A stretch of DNA of 60,544 nucleotides from an uncultured Gemella sp. (lineage in GTDB: Bacteria > Bacillota > Bacilli > Staphylococcales > Gemellaceae). The notes beneath the pieces were generated by a model. That model ran no database searches, was not told the DNA's origin, and was given only the letters and a program-made list of their open reading frames with translations. The stretch lies in assembly GCA_900555985.1 (NCBI GenBank), contig USNF01000005.1, positions 1-60,544 of the forward strand, given 5' to 3'. The first letter of the stretch is position 1. Every line of letters starts with the position of its first letter. The position numbers and the translations under genes are program-made. Positions 43,030 to 51,674 of this stretch are shown here, one piece after another.

Positions 43030-43058
43030 TTGACATTCCCAAAAAACTATATTATACT
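43030..43058 (+). promoter_or_regulatory. promoter of lysine riboswitch/lysP
   Basis: -35 TTGACA (43030-43035), 17-base spacer, -10 TATACT (43053-43058). Confidence 0.8.
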
Positions 43059-43080
43059 TATACAAGTTAATTGAATAAAT

Positions 43081-43262
43081 ACCTCACGAAAAATAGGTGA
43101 GGTAGAGGTTGCGATTTTTAAGAGTAGGGTAATGGAGAGTATAGGGCTTAATGATGTTATCTGAAAGGAAATGTCGCCGAAACGGTATTAATCCTATGTT
43201 AATATTGTTGGGACTATATTGAATAAGTATAGGACTGTCATAGTCGCAAGGCTATGTTGCGC
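43081..43262 (+). ncRNA. lysine riboswitch (L box)
   Basis: The conserved L-box blocks are present in order: GTGAGGTAGAGGTTGCG, AAGAGTA, GAAAGGAAATGTCGCCGAA, TTGGGACTAT and AGGACTGTCAT. Around them are the repeats for helices P2-P5, for example CGCAAGGCTATGTTGCG at the 3' end. It lies 100 bases before a LysP-type permease. Lysine binding should lower lysP expression; the exact switching hairpin between 43262 and 43350 is not obvious. Confidence 0.93.
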
Positions 43263-43360
43263 TACTAATATCTTGTTTTGGATGAGTATGTCATAGTATG
43301 ACTCACTGTACAAAATATGGTAGATGTTATGCTTTTTTATTTTTTAAGGAGGTTTTTATT

Positions 43361-44854
43361 ATGACAAATAATAGCAATAACAATGCAAATGAAGTAAAAA
43401 GAAATTTAAGATCGCGTCATATTAGTATGATAGCGATTGGTGGATGTATCGGTAGTGGGTTATTCATGACAAGTGGTCAAGCAATTCATAGTGCAGGACC
43501 TGGAGGAGCAATTGTTGCTTATCTATGTATAGGACTTATGGTATATTTCTTAATGACATCTCTTGGTGAGATGGCAACATATCTTCCAACGTCTGGTTCA
43601 TTTAGTACTTATGCATCAAGATATGTAGATCCATCACTTGGATTTGCTTTAGGATGGAACTATTGGTTTAACTGGGTAATTACAGTAGCTGCGGACGTAG
43701 AATTATCTGCACTAGCTATTAGTTATTGGGAACCAATGCGTGTTTTACCGCACTGGGCTTGGAGCTTATTATTCTTAGTTATTATTATTGGATTAAACTC
43801 GCTTAGTGTTAAAGTTTACGGTGAGAGTGAATATTGGTTTGCTCTTATTAAAGTAGTAGTTGTTATAATTTTCCTAGTTGTTGGATGCTTAACTATCTTT
43901 GGTATCCTAGGTGGAGAATATATTGGATTTAAAAACTTAACAGTTGGAGATGCACCATTCATCGGTGAAGATACTTCATTATCAAGTCAAATACTTGCGA
44001 CTTTAGGAGTATTCTTAATCGCTGGATATTCATTCCAAGGTACTGAATTAATTGGTATAACTGCTGGAGAAAGTGAAGAACCAGAAAAAAGTATTCCAAA
44101 AGCTGTTAAACAAGTTTTCTGGAGAATTTTAATTTTCTACGTACTAGCTATCTTAGTAATTGGGTTATTAATTCCTTACACTTCTCCAGATTTACTAGGA
44201 GCTGAAAGTGCTGAAGAAATTGCTAAATCACCATTTACAATAGTATTCAAAAATGCTGGATTTGCTTTAGCAGCTAGTGTTATGAATGCAGTAATCTTAA
44301 CTTCAATATTATCAGCTGGTAACTCTGGTTTATATGCTTCAACAAGAATGCTATATGCTATGAGTAAAGAAAAATTAGCTTATCCAATTTTTGGACGTGT
44401 AACAAAATATGGAACACCTGTTGTTTCATTAATAGCGACTTCAGTAGTAGTATTTTTAATCTTCTTAATTCAACTAACAAGTGCTAACGCATATACTTAT
44501 ATAGTTGCAGCAAGTGGATTGACTGGATTTATCGCATGGTTAGGTATTGCATTAAGTCACTACAGATTTAGAAGAGCTTATGTAGCACAAGGTAAAGATT
44601 TAGACGATCTTAAATATCGTGCTAAATGGTTCCCACTTGGTCCAATTATCGCTTTAGTATTATGTATTATCGTAATTATTGGTCAAGATACAGAACTTAT
44701 AACTAAAGGTATAGTAAATTGGAGTGGAGTATTAACTACTTACATGGGAGTACCAATATTCTTATTCTTCTACCTATATCACAAAATTAGATATAAAACA
44801 AAATTAATCCCATTAGATAAAGTTGATTTATCTCAAGATGTGGATGAAAAATAA
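43361..44854 (+). CDS. lysP: lysine-specific amino acid permease (APC family)
   Basis: A 497-residue permease with 12 membrane segments. It has the AAT-subfamily pattern RSRHISMIAIGGCIGSGLF (about residues 16-34), SAGPGGAIVAYLCIGLMVYF and GFALGWNYWFNWVITVAADV (about 108-127), matching LysP. ATG 43361 has SD AAGGAGG; the in-frame upstream extension to 43298 would run through the riboswitch leader and is rejected. The lysine riboswitch in its leader gives the substrate. Confidence 0.92.
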   Translation: MTNNSNNNANEVKRNLRSRHISMIAIGGCIGSGLFMTSGQAIHSAGPGGAIVAYLCIGLMVYFLMTSLGEMATYLPTSGSFSTYASRYVDPSLGFALGWNYWFNWVITVAADVELSALAISYWEPMRVLPHWAWSLLFLVIIIGLNSLSVKVYGESEYWFALIKVVVVIIFLVVGCLTIFGILGGEYIGFKNLTVGDAPFIGEDTSLSSQILATLGVFLIAGYSFQGTELIGITAGESEEPEKSIPKAVKQVFWRILIFYVLAILVIGLLIPYTSPDLLGAESAEEIAKSPFTIVFKNAGFALAASVMNAVILTSILSAGNSGLYASTRMLYAMSKEKLAYPIFGRVTKYGTPVVSLIATSVVVFLIFLIQLTSANAYTYIVAASGLTGFIAWLGIALSHYRFRRAYVAQGKDLDDLKYRAKWFPLGPIIALVLCIIVIIGQDTELITKGIVNWSGVLTTYMGVPIFLFFYLYHKIRYKTKLIPLDKVDLSQDVDEK

Positions 44855-44860
44855 TATAGA

Positions 44861-44896
44861 AAATCCTAGTTCATTATTGAGCTAGGATTTTTTTAT
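44861..44896 (+). terminator. terminator after lysP
   Basis: Stem AAATCCTAG / CTAGGATTT with extra inner pairs, followed by T7. Confidence 0.88.
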
Positions 44897-44926
44897 GAAT
44901 TGATATTTCGTATTAATTATTTATAT

Positions 44927-44962
44927 AAAATACAAGAAATTTTCTGTATTTTGTGGTATTAT
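44927..44962 (+). promoter_or_regulatory. rel promoter with long inverted repeat
   Basis: Extended -10 TGG-TATTAT (hexamer 44957-44962). The -35 region is covered by an inverted repeat, AAAATACA (44927-44934) and TGTATTTT (44945-44952), with inner GAAA/TTTC. It could be an operator for a dimeric regulator. Confidence 0.5.
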
Positions 44963-45000
44963 AAAGGGTAGAGTAAAATTTATAAAAAGGAGGAATTTCT

Positions 45001-47178
45001 GTGAATCTTGAATATCCATATAATTATCAAAATGTAGAAGATATGGCTAGTAAATATTTACCAGAAGAACAGATTAAGATTATAAAAGAATCTTATGAGT
45101 TGGCAAAAGATGCACATGAGGGACAATTTAGAAAATCTGGGGAACCATACATATTACATCCAATTCAAGTTGCAGGAATTTTAACTGAGCTTAAATTAGA
45201 TTATGCCACTATTTGTGCAGGTTTTCTACACGATGTAGTAGAAGATACAAAATATACACTAGAAGATATAAGAGAAAGATTTGGCGATGATATTGCTGTG
45301 ATTGTAGATGGTGTTACAAAGTTAGATAAAGTAAAATTCCGTTCAAAAAAACAATCGCAAGCAGAAAATCATAGAAAATTATTTGTTTCAATTGCGAAAG
45401 ACCTACGTGTTATATTCGTAAAATTAGCCGATAGACTTCATAATATGAGAACTATGAAGTATATGAGAGAAGAAAAACAAAGAGAAATAGCTAGTGAAAC
45501 TTTAGAAATATATGCACCGCTAGCACACAGACTTGGGATTAGTTCTGTAAAATGGGAGTTAGAAGATACTTCACTTAGATATTTACATCCAGCACAATAT
45601 TTTTCTATTGTTGGTATGATGAAACAAAAACGAAGTGCTCGTGAAGAAAGTATAAAAGAAGCTTGTGAAAGTATTACATCATTATTAGGTGAAAATAATA
45701 TTAAAGCACAGGTTAATGGTAGACCAAAACATATTTATAGTATTTATAAAAAAATGGTTAAGCAAAATAAAACTTTCGACCAAATATATGATTTACTAGC
45801 TGTACGTGTATTAGTAGATACTGTTGCTGATTGTTACGCAACATTAGGGCTTGTAAATAATTTATGGGTTCCTATTCCAGGGCGAATAAAAGACTATATT
45901 GCTATGCCAAAACCTAATATGTATCAATCATTACATACAACAGTTATTGCACCAGATGGGCAAACTTTAGAAGTTCAAATAAGAACATACGAGATGCATG
46001 AAATTGCAGAAAAAGGTATCGCAGCACACTGGGCATATAAAGAAGGTAAAAAAGTAAATAAAGATAATAATTTTTATGAAAAACTTAATTGGTTCCAAAA
46101 AATAGCAGAAAATGATGAAACTGAAGCAACCGCAGAAAGTTTCATGGAATCTTTAAAAGTAGACTTATTAAGTGATAAAATCTATGTATTCACACCAAAC
46201 AGTGATATTATAGAATTACCTAAAGGTTCATGCATAGTCGATTTTGCTTATGCTATTCACTCAGAAGTTGGTAATAAAATGATAGGAGCTACTGTAAATG
46301 ATAAGATAGAAGCTTTTGATTATAAGTTATCAACTGGAGAAATATGTGATATAAGAACTAGTAAAAATTCTACAGGACCAAAACGTTCATGGTTAGATAT
46401 AGCACGCTCATCACAAACTAAATCGAAAATAAAAGCATTCTTCAAAAAAGCAGCTAGAGAAGAGAACTTAATTAAAGGTGAAATTCTCTTAAAAGATGAG
46501 ATTAAAGCTAATAATTTTGATATTGATGAAGTTTTAACTGAAGAAAATATAGAAATAGCATTAAATAGATATAAATTTGCCACTCTAGAGGAGCTGTATG
46601 TTTCAATTGGTTATGGTGGAATTTCAGCAAATAAAGTATTTGCTCGTCTTACAGAGAAAATAAGAAAAGAAAAACAAACACAAGAAAAACTTGAAAAACT
46701 AGTTAATGCTGAAGAAGAGAAAAAAATAGTTACAGAAACTGGTGTCTATGTTAAAGGTGTTGATAATATTCTTGTAAGATTATCAAAATGTTGTCAACCA
46801 ATTCCTGGTGATGATATAGTAGGATTTATTACAAAAGGTAGAGGAGTTACTGTACACAGAAGTAATTGTCCTAACTTAAGCGAGGAAGATAAAGCAAGAC
46901 TATTAGATGTTGAATGGGTACAAAGCTTGAATGCTAGAAGATATAGCGTTACATTGCAATTACATGCATTTGACAGAGAATTACTTCTTCAAAATATACT
47001 GTTAACACTTAGTGAAAGTAGAGTAGAAATTAAAAAATTACATTCAGAAGCTAAGTCAGATAAAACTAGTGTGACTACGATAGGTATATATGTTAAAAAT
47101 GTCAGTGAATGTGACTTTATGATTAAAAAATTACGTCAAATCCCTGATGTATATAGTGTAGAAAGAATAGTGAAATAG
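45001..47178 (+). CDS. rel: bifunctional (p)ppGpp synthetase/hydrolase Rel
   Basis: A 725-residue long RSH enzyme controlling the stringent response. GTG start at 45001 with SD AAAGGAGG. HD hydrolase domain with HPIQVAGIL and FLHDVVEDT (about residues 52-84), synthetase domain around DLLAVRVLVDT and IPGRIKDYIAMPKPNMYQSLHT (about 260-310), TGS domain (about 390-450) and C-terminal ACT domain (about 655-725). dtd follows 7 bases after the stop, as in Bacillus and Staphylococcus. Confidence 0.95.
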   Translation: MNLEYPYNYQNVEDMASKYLPEEQIKIIKESYELAKDAHEGQFRKSGEPYILHPIQVAGILTELKLDYATICAGFLHDVVEDTKYTLEDIRERFGDDIAVIVDGVTKLDKVKFRSKKQSQAENHRKLFVSIAKDLRVIFVKLADRLHNMRTMKYMREEKQREIASETLEIYAPLAHRLGISSVKWELEDTSLRYLHPAQYFSIVGMMKQKRSAREESIKEACESITSLLGENNIKAQVNGRPKHIYSIYKKMVKQNKTFDQIYDLLAVRVLVDTVADCYATLGLVNNLWVPIPGRIKDYIAMPKPNMYQSLHTTVIAPDGQTLEVQIRTYEMHEIAEKGIAAHWAYKEGKKVNKDNNFYEKLNWFQKIAENDETEATAESFMESLKVDLLSDKIYVFTPNSDIIELPKGSCIVDFAYAIHSEVGNKMIGATVNDKIEAFDYKLSTGEICDIRTSKNSTGPKRSWLDIARSSQTKSKIKAFFKKAAREENLIKGEILLKDEIKANNFDIDEVLTEENIEIALNRYKFATLEELYVSIGYGGISANKVFARLTEKIRKEKQTQEKLEKLVNAEEEKKIVTETGVYVKGVDNILVRLSKCCQPIPGDDIVGFITKGRGVTVHRSNCPNLSEEDKARLLDVEWVQSLNARRYSVTLQLHAFDRELLLQNILLTLSESRVEIKKLHSEAKSDKTSVTTIGIYVKNVSECDFMIKKLRQIPDVYSVERIVK

Positions 47179-47185
47179 GTGAAGT

Positions 47186-47638
47186 ATGAAAGTAGTATTA
47201 CAAAAAGTAAAAAAAGCAAGTGTTAGTGTAGATAACAAAATAGTTGGCGAAATAGATAAAGGGTATTGCCTTCTTGTTGGAGTTCATAAAGATTCTACAA
47301 GCGAAGATGCTAAATACTTGGCAAAGAAAATTGCGGAAGCAAGACTGTTTGAAGATGAAAATGATAAATTAAACCTAGGATTAAAAGATGTAGGTGGTAG
47401 TATATTATCAGTTTCTCAATTTACATTATATGCTGATACTAAAAAAGGTAAAAGACCTAGTTTTACTAGTGCAGCTCGACCAGAAGATGCAAATAGGTTA
47501 TACGAAGAATTTAATGAACACCTTAGAGAAGAAGGTATTAAAGTAGAAACTGGAATATTCCAAACTATGATGGAAGTAAATATAGTTAACGATGGACCAG
47601 TTACAATAATTTATGAAAAAATATCAGTGAGAAAATAG
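47186..47638 (+). CDS. dtd: D-aminoacyl-tRNA deacylase
   Basis: A 150-residue homodimeric enzyme that frees D-amino acids from tRNA. Motifs: MKVVLQKVKKASVSVD at the start, GGSILSVSQFTLYADTKKGKRPSF (about residues 71-94, with the SQxTL motif) and the C-terminal NDGPVTIIYE (the G-cisP equivalent). It lies between rel and a LytH-like gene, with 7- and 2-base gaps, all one operon. Confidence 0.95.
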   Translation: MKVVLQKVKKASVSVDNKIVGEIDKGYCLLVGVHKDSTSEDAKYLAKKIAEARLFEDENDKLNLGLKDVGGSILSVSQFTLYADTKKGKRPSFTSAARPEDANRLYEEFNEHLREEGIKVETGIFQTMMEVNIVNDGPVTIIYEKISVRK

Positions 47639-47640
47639 AA

Positions 47641-49095
47641 ATGAATATGAGAATAAAGAGAAAAAGAAGTGATAATACGATTTTATGGCTTATCTCAACT
47701 ATGTTAGTATTATTCGTTTTAGCAGGTGGTATGTATTATATTAATTCGAAGATAAATCCATCTGCAAATGCTGACGACCAAATGACAATCTCTAAAGAAG
47801 TAGAGGTTAGGACAGGACCAGACGATTCATACCCAGTTTTGAAAAAAGTTCCTGCAGGGGATGTAATAGAAGTATTGAGTAAAACTGATTCATGGTATGA
47901 AATTGAAACGAGTGATAACTATGTTGGTTGGGTTCCAGGATGGAGTATTTTAGGTAGTGGACAAAAAAATCCTGAAGATCAAAATAAAGAAAAATTATCA
48001 TCATATGCAGTAGTTTTAAATCCTGTAATGAAGCAAAATGAAACAGCAGATTATAAAGGTGTCTATCCTAAAACTTACAATCTTAGAATTGCCAAAGAGT
48101 TGAAACAAAAACTAGAAGCGGATGGGATAAAGGTATTTTTAACACGAGATAATGATGAAAATATCCCTTCACAAGATTCTATAAAAAAACTTGTTGCTGA
48201 TAATAAAGCAGAGATGTTAGTTGATCTTGATGTTGTTAATACAGATACTAAAGGTACCTTTGGTGCTAAAGTATACTATAGTACTACAGAGTCAGCGATT
48301 ATAGCTAAAAGTATCGAAAAACATCTTTCTAATAATTACATATCAAAAGTATCTGCTTCAGAAAAACAAGGAAACTTTAATCAACTAAGCGATAAACTAC
48401 CTCAAGTAAGAGTAGTATCAGGTAATATACATGATAAAGTAGATGTTGATATATTAAATGATAGTGTGGCTCAAAAACAATATATTTCTGCATTAAAAGA
48501 AGGAATAGAAGGTTACCTATATTATCAAATTAATATTGATAACTATAATGCAAAACGCAAAGAACAGTTATTAAACTTACCTCAAAAAGGATTAACAATT
48601 CCTATGTATTATATGAAGCAAGATGCATATAAAAATATAAGTTATGGTACAGATGGTAAGAAAACAATAGAAGAAAATGGTGATGCAATAGTATCATTAG
48701 CTATGATTTCTAACTATCTTGGACTAGAAGGGGCAAGTGTTGAGGACATTGCATCTTGGGCAGGAAGTAAGTATTATATTAAAAACCAAGGTACTCAACC
48801 AACAATTGTTTCTGCTTTTGCTAAAAAATATAATGTAAAAGCTGATGAGATAGATACAGATAATACTGTTCAAAATATTGAAAAAGCCTTAAAAGAAAAT
48901 AAACCAGTACTAATAAGACTAAAATCTGGATTGTTTGGAGATAAAGTAACTTATAAAGTAATACGTGGTTACGAAGATGAGAAATTCTATATTAATGATC
49001 CAAATGACGATGATGTTAAGTTAACTAGTTACAATGGTTTCACAGAAAATGATGTTAAAAATAATATTGCACAAGCTTGGGCAATAAGTAAATAA
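47641..49095 (+). CDS. LytH-position SH3b protein with catalytically degenerate amidase and C39-like domains
   Basis: A 484-residue membrane-anchored protein in the place of S. aureus lytH (rel-dtd-lytH). Order: membrane helix (about 15-34), SH3b domain with VRTGPDDSYPVLKKV (about 56-70), an Amidase_3-like domain (about 122-300) and a C39/papain-like domain (about 318-484). The amidase motif DPGHGG reads NPVMKQ, the Glu-containing segment before the NLRIAKEL helix lacks Glu, the SIHxN motif reads DLDVVN, and the final LLELG motif is also changed, so all zinc and catalytic positions are lost. In the C39-like domain the expected GCGPTSLAM reads GDAIVSLAM, lacking Cys. It is likely a scaffold or regulator, not a hydrolase. 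Confidence 0.75.
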   Translation: MNMRIKRKRSDNTILWLISTMLVLFVLAGGMYYINSKINPSANADDQMTISKEVEVRTGPDDSYPVLKKVPAGDVIEVLSKTDSWYEIETSDNYVGWVPGWSILGSGQKNPEDQNKEKLSSYAVVLNPVMKQNETADYKGVYPKTYNLRIAKELKQKLEADGIKVFLTRDNDENIPSQDSIKKLVADNKAEMLVDLDVVNTDTKGTFGAKVYYSTTESAIIAKSIEKHLSNNYISKVSASEKQGNFNQLSDKLPQVRVVSGNIHDKVDVDILNDSVAQKQYISALKEGIEGYLYYQINIDNYNAKRKEQLLNLPQKGLTIPMYYMKQDAYKNISYGTDGKKTIEENGDAIVSLAMISNYLGLEGASVEDIASWAGSKYYIKNQGTQPTIVSAFAKKYNVKADEIDTDNTVQNIEKALKENKPVLIRLKSGLFGDKVTYKVIRGYEDEKFYINDPNDDDVKLTSYNGFTENDVKNNIAQAWAISK

Positions 49096-49099
49096 TATG

Positions 49100-49146
49100 A
49101 AGAACTTTAAAGTAGTATTGTACTGCTTTAAAGTTCTTTTTTTAAT
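49100..49146 (+). terminator. terminator of rel-dtd-lytH-like operon
   Basis: Stem AAGAACTTTAAAGTAG / CTGCTTTAAAGTTCTT followed by T7. Confidence 0.9.
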
Positions 49147-49237
49147 TAGCAATAAAAATAGTAAACAACCTTCCTTAATAATTGAAATTATAATTAAAAA
49201 ATCGGTACAATTATTAAGAATATAATATAATTTAATT

Positions 49238-49266
49238 TTGATAAATATTACAATCTATAGTATAAT
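49238..49266 (+). promoter_or_regulatory. promoter of LXG toxin gene
   Basis: -35 TTGATA (49238-49243), 17-base spacer, -10 TATAAT (49261-49266), about 100 bases before the gene. Confidence 0.7.
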
Positions 49267-49366
49267 ATACAAAAGCAATATATAAAAGGAACTAATTTTT
49301 ATTAGTTAAAGTTGAAGAAGATTAGAAAATTGAGAATCAAAAACTAGAGAAATAGTAGGTGATAGT

Positions 49367-50974
49367 ATGAGTATAGATATGATATTAGGTTCGGCACGAA
49401 GCCAAACCGATAGTATAAAGAGTCTTACGATAAAGCAAATAGCAAGTTATGAAGAAATAGAACGTGCCTTAGCTAATTTTGTTACAGAAACAAATAATTT
49501 AAAAGGAGTAACATACGATAGTGCAAAAGCATATTGTAGTAGTGTATTAACTCCAGTAATTAGAGGGAGTATATTGCTAGATCAAGCGATAGCAAGAGCA
49601 AACGAACAATATATTAATACATATACAGGCGAAGTGCATAACGATTCACTAAAACAAAGTGATTTAGAAAGGGCAATAGAAGATACAAAAAGCCAAATTG
49701 CCTTCAATGAAAGGTTATTAAATGAACATTTTGAACAAGATGCAGTTGACTTACGTGAAGTAAGCAACCTACAAGAAAAAATATCAAGTTATAGAAAAAT
49801 TCAGCATGACCTTGAAGAAAAACTAAGAAAGCTATTAGCATTTAATGCCAAGTCACCGAGCATCTTCCAAGAAATAGAAAGTTTGAAGAATGCAGTTGAT
49901 CAAGGGATGGCGTTGGCTAATAAGAGCTGGAATCCAGCCTCAAAATCCTTCACACTACCAAGTAGAGAAGATATGCGATGGGTGAATGTGATTAATGACG
50001 CCTATCTTAGTCGGGATGGATTAACTATAGATGAAATTAGTAAAGACCACATTGTAAAAGATTTTATGGTGAATTACGGATTTGATAGGGAAACAGCAGA
50101 ATTACTCTATAAGTTACAAGAGAATATACTGAAAGTGGCTTTAAGAGAAAATTGGAGTAATAGTAAAATAATACATGAATATAATAGAATAATAGCCTCC
50201 CTAGCTCCTGATAATTATGTAGCTTTTAGATTTAAAGTAGTAGCAAGAACAATTGATAGAGAAGAGCGTAATAAAATTTTGAGCAGGTATAATATTTCTG
50301 AAGATGAAGCTGAAATGCTAAAAAGAAAGATCAGTAATCAACATGAAAATGCAACCTACAAAGATTTAGCACATGAAGCAGTACAATTATCAACTTTTAC
50401 AAATAAAAGAATAATTTATTCTTCAGGGGGAGTAATCTCTATAGATGGGTGGCGTGTTATTTCTAAAATAGTAAATGCAGATTTAGATGCCATAAGATTA
50501 ATAACTCCAAATACAGTTCAACGATTTCTATCATCAAATCAAGGAAAGATAAAAATGAATACGAGAGAAGAAGTTATGTTTAAATTAAAAAACTGGAGTT
50601 TAGAGAGTAAAGAAATTTCTTATAAAGGAGATATTGACTCTGGTCGCTATGATGATGGGGATTTTAATTCTGATTTAGATCCGATAAATACTTATAATCT
50701 TATGATGAAGGCAAATAAAAAGGATATTTTTAAAGTACAGACTCAATATAATTTTAGAGTAAAAAATAATACAATAAATAGAGTTAGCGAGTTTTATAAA
50801 GTACATGGATACGGTAATTATGAACAAGGTAAAAAAGCTGTCCAAAGAATAGTAGATTCCGATACAATAGCTAAAAGATATATATCCTCAGAGTATAGTA
50901 TAGAACAAAAAGAGAAGCATAAAAAAGACTTTTTTGATTACTTAGAGAGAGGTAGGTTTAAGAATGTTGAGTAG
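49367..50974 (+). CDS. LXG-domain polymorphic toxin (type VII secretion substrate)
   Basis: A 535-residue protein with an N-terminal LXG domain: MSIDMILGSARSQ start, then helical coiled coil to about residue 200. The middle region (about 200-410) is helical. The C-terminal part (about 420-535) carries an Asp-rich motif DDGDFNSDLD at residues 429-438 and is the probable toxin domain. LXG proteins leave through the Esx/type VII system and kill competitors. A TipC-type gene downstream suggests a TelC-like lipid II-directed toxin (TelC needs an Asp-rich motif), which is inference. No Esx/Lap chaperone or secretion genes lie next to it. The stop overlaps the next gene by 11 bases. Confidence 0.82.
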   Translation: MSIDMILGSARSQTDSIKSLTIKQIASYEEIERALANFVTETNNLKGVTYDSAKAYCSSVLTPVIRGSILLDQAIARANEQYINTYTGEVHNDSLKQSDLERAIEDTKSQIAFNERLLNEHFEQDAVDLREVSNLQEKISSYRKIQHDLEEKLRKLLAFNAKSPSIFQEIESLKNAVDQGMALANKSWNPASKSFTLPSREDMRWVNVINDAYLSRDGLTIDEISKDHIVKDFMVNYGFDRETAELLYKLQENILKVALRENWSNSKIIHEYNRIIASLAPDNYVAFRFKVVARTIDREERNKILSRYNISEDEAEMLKRKISNQHENATYKDLAHEAVQLSTFTNKRIIYSSGGVISIDGWRVISKIVNADLDAIRLITPNTVQRFLSSNQGKIKMNTREEVMFKLKNWSLESKEISYKGDIDSGRYDDGDFNSDLDPINTYNLMMKANKKDIFKVQTQYNFRVKNNTINRVSEFYKVHGYGNYEQGKKAVQRIVDSDTIAKRYISSEYSIEQKEKHKKDFFDYLERGRFKNVE

Positions 50975-51449
50975 AATTTTCAAAGTAATATTATTGCTGT
51001 TTTTAGTAGCTCCAGTAATAGTGATTCTGTATGATACATTAGCAGCTCCTAAAATCTTAACAAGAGAAAATAACAAAGGTAATGAGTTTGAACAACTCGA
51101 CAGATTAATGAATACAACAAGATATGCAGAACAAGTAAGAAAAGCAGGATACGAAGTAGATGACTATGATCTAAAAATGATGGATAGAATACCAAAGTTA
51201 GAAACTAAAGGTGAAGCAAAAATTATCATTTCGTCTCCTAGTGAAAAGGAAATAGATGTCTACATGGATAAGCGTACTAAACTTATAATTTTAGATGAAA
51301 ATATGAATATAATTAGAAGTAATATTGATCAAGGTAAAGAAAAACCTAGTAGAAAGTTAACCGAAGAAGAAAAACCTAAGTATGAAAAGGAAATAAAACA
51401 AGAAATAAATAAACTATTGGATGATGTTTATAAAGCAGGAAAAGAATAA
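50964..51449 (+). CDS. membrane-anchored protein next to LXG toxin, candidate immunity or accessory protein
   Basis: A 161-residue protein with one N-terminal membrane helix (about residues 4-27: IFKVILLLFLVAPVIVILYD) and a mainly charged outer domain with a SPSEKEIDVYMDKRTKLIILDENMN beta-rich middle. Its start lies inside the last codons of the LXG gene (11-base overlap), so translation is coupled. This position and topology are what an immunity protein for an extracellular-acting toxin needs. I recognise no family. Confidence 0.65.
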   Translation: MLSRIFKVILLLFLVAPVIVILYDTLAAPKILTRENNKGNEFEQLDRLMNTTRYAEQVRKAGYEVDDYDLKMMDRIPKLETKGEAKIIISSPSEKEIDVYMDKRTKLIILDENMNIIRSNIDQGKEKPSRKLTEEEKPKYEKEIKQEINKLLDDVYKAGKE

Positions 51450-51453
51450 TTAT

Positions 51454-51496
51454 AAGAAAAAGAAGTAGCCATATATTAGCTGCTTCTTTTTCCTTA
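51454..51496 (+). terminator. terminator after LXG two-gene unit
   Basis: 16-bp stem AAGAAAAAGAAGTAGC / GCTGCTTCTTTTTCCTT with G-U pairs and a T-rich right arm. Confidence 0.8.
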
Positions 51497-51588
51497 TCAA
51501 GTAATAAGGTGGCTACTATTTGGAACTTTTTGTCGGAACTAATGCTAAGAATAGGTATAGCTTGAGATATTAGTTTTGTATAAAAATG

Positions 51589-51597
51589 TGATATAAT
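51589..51597 (+). promoter_or_regulatory. extended -10 promoter of TipC-like gene
   Basis: TGA-TATAAT (TG at 51589-51590, hexamer 51592-51597). The -35 is weak. This gives the immunity candidate its own expression. Confidence 0.55.
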
Positions 51598-51674
51598 AAA
51601 TAGAAAAATAGATATTCTATTTGCTTTAGTAAGATAAATATCATAGTGATGTTTATAATGGAAGGTAACAATAT

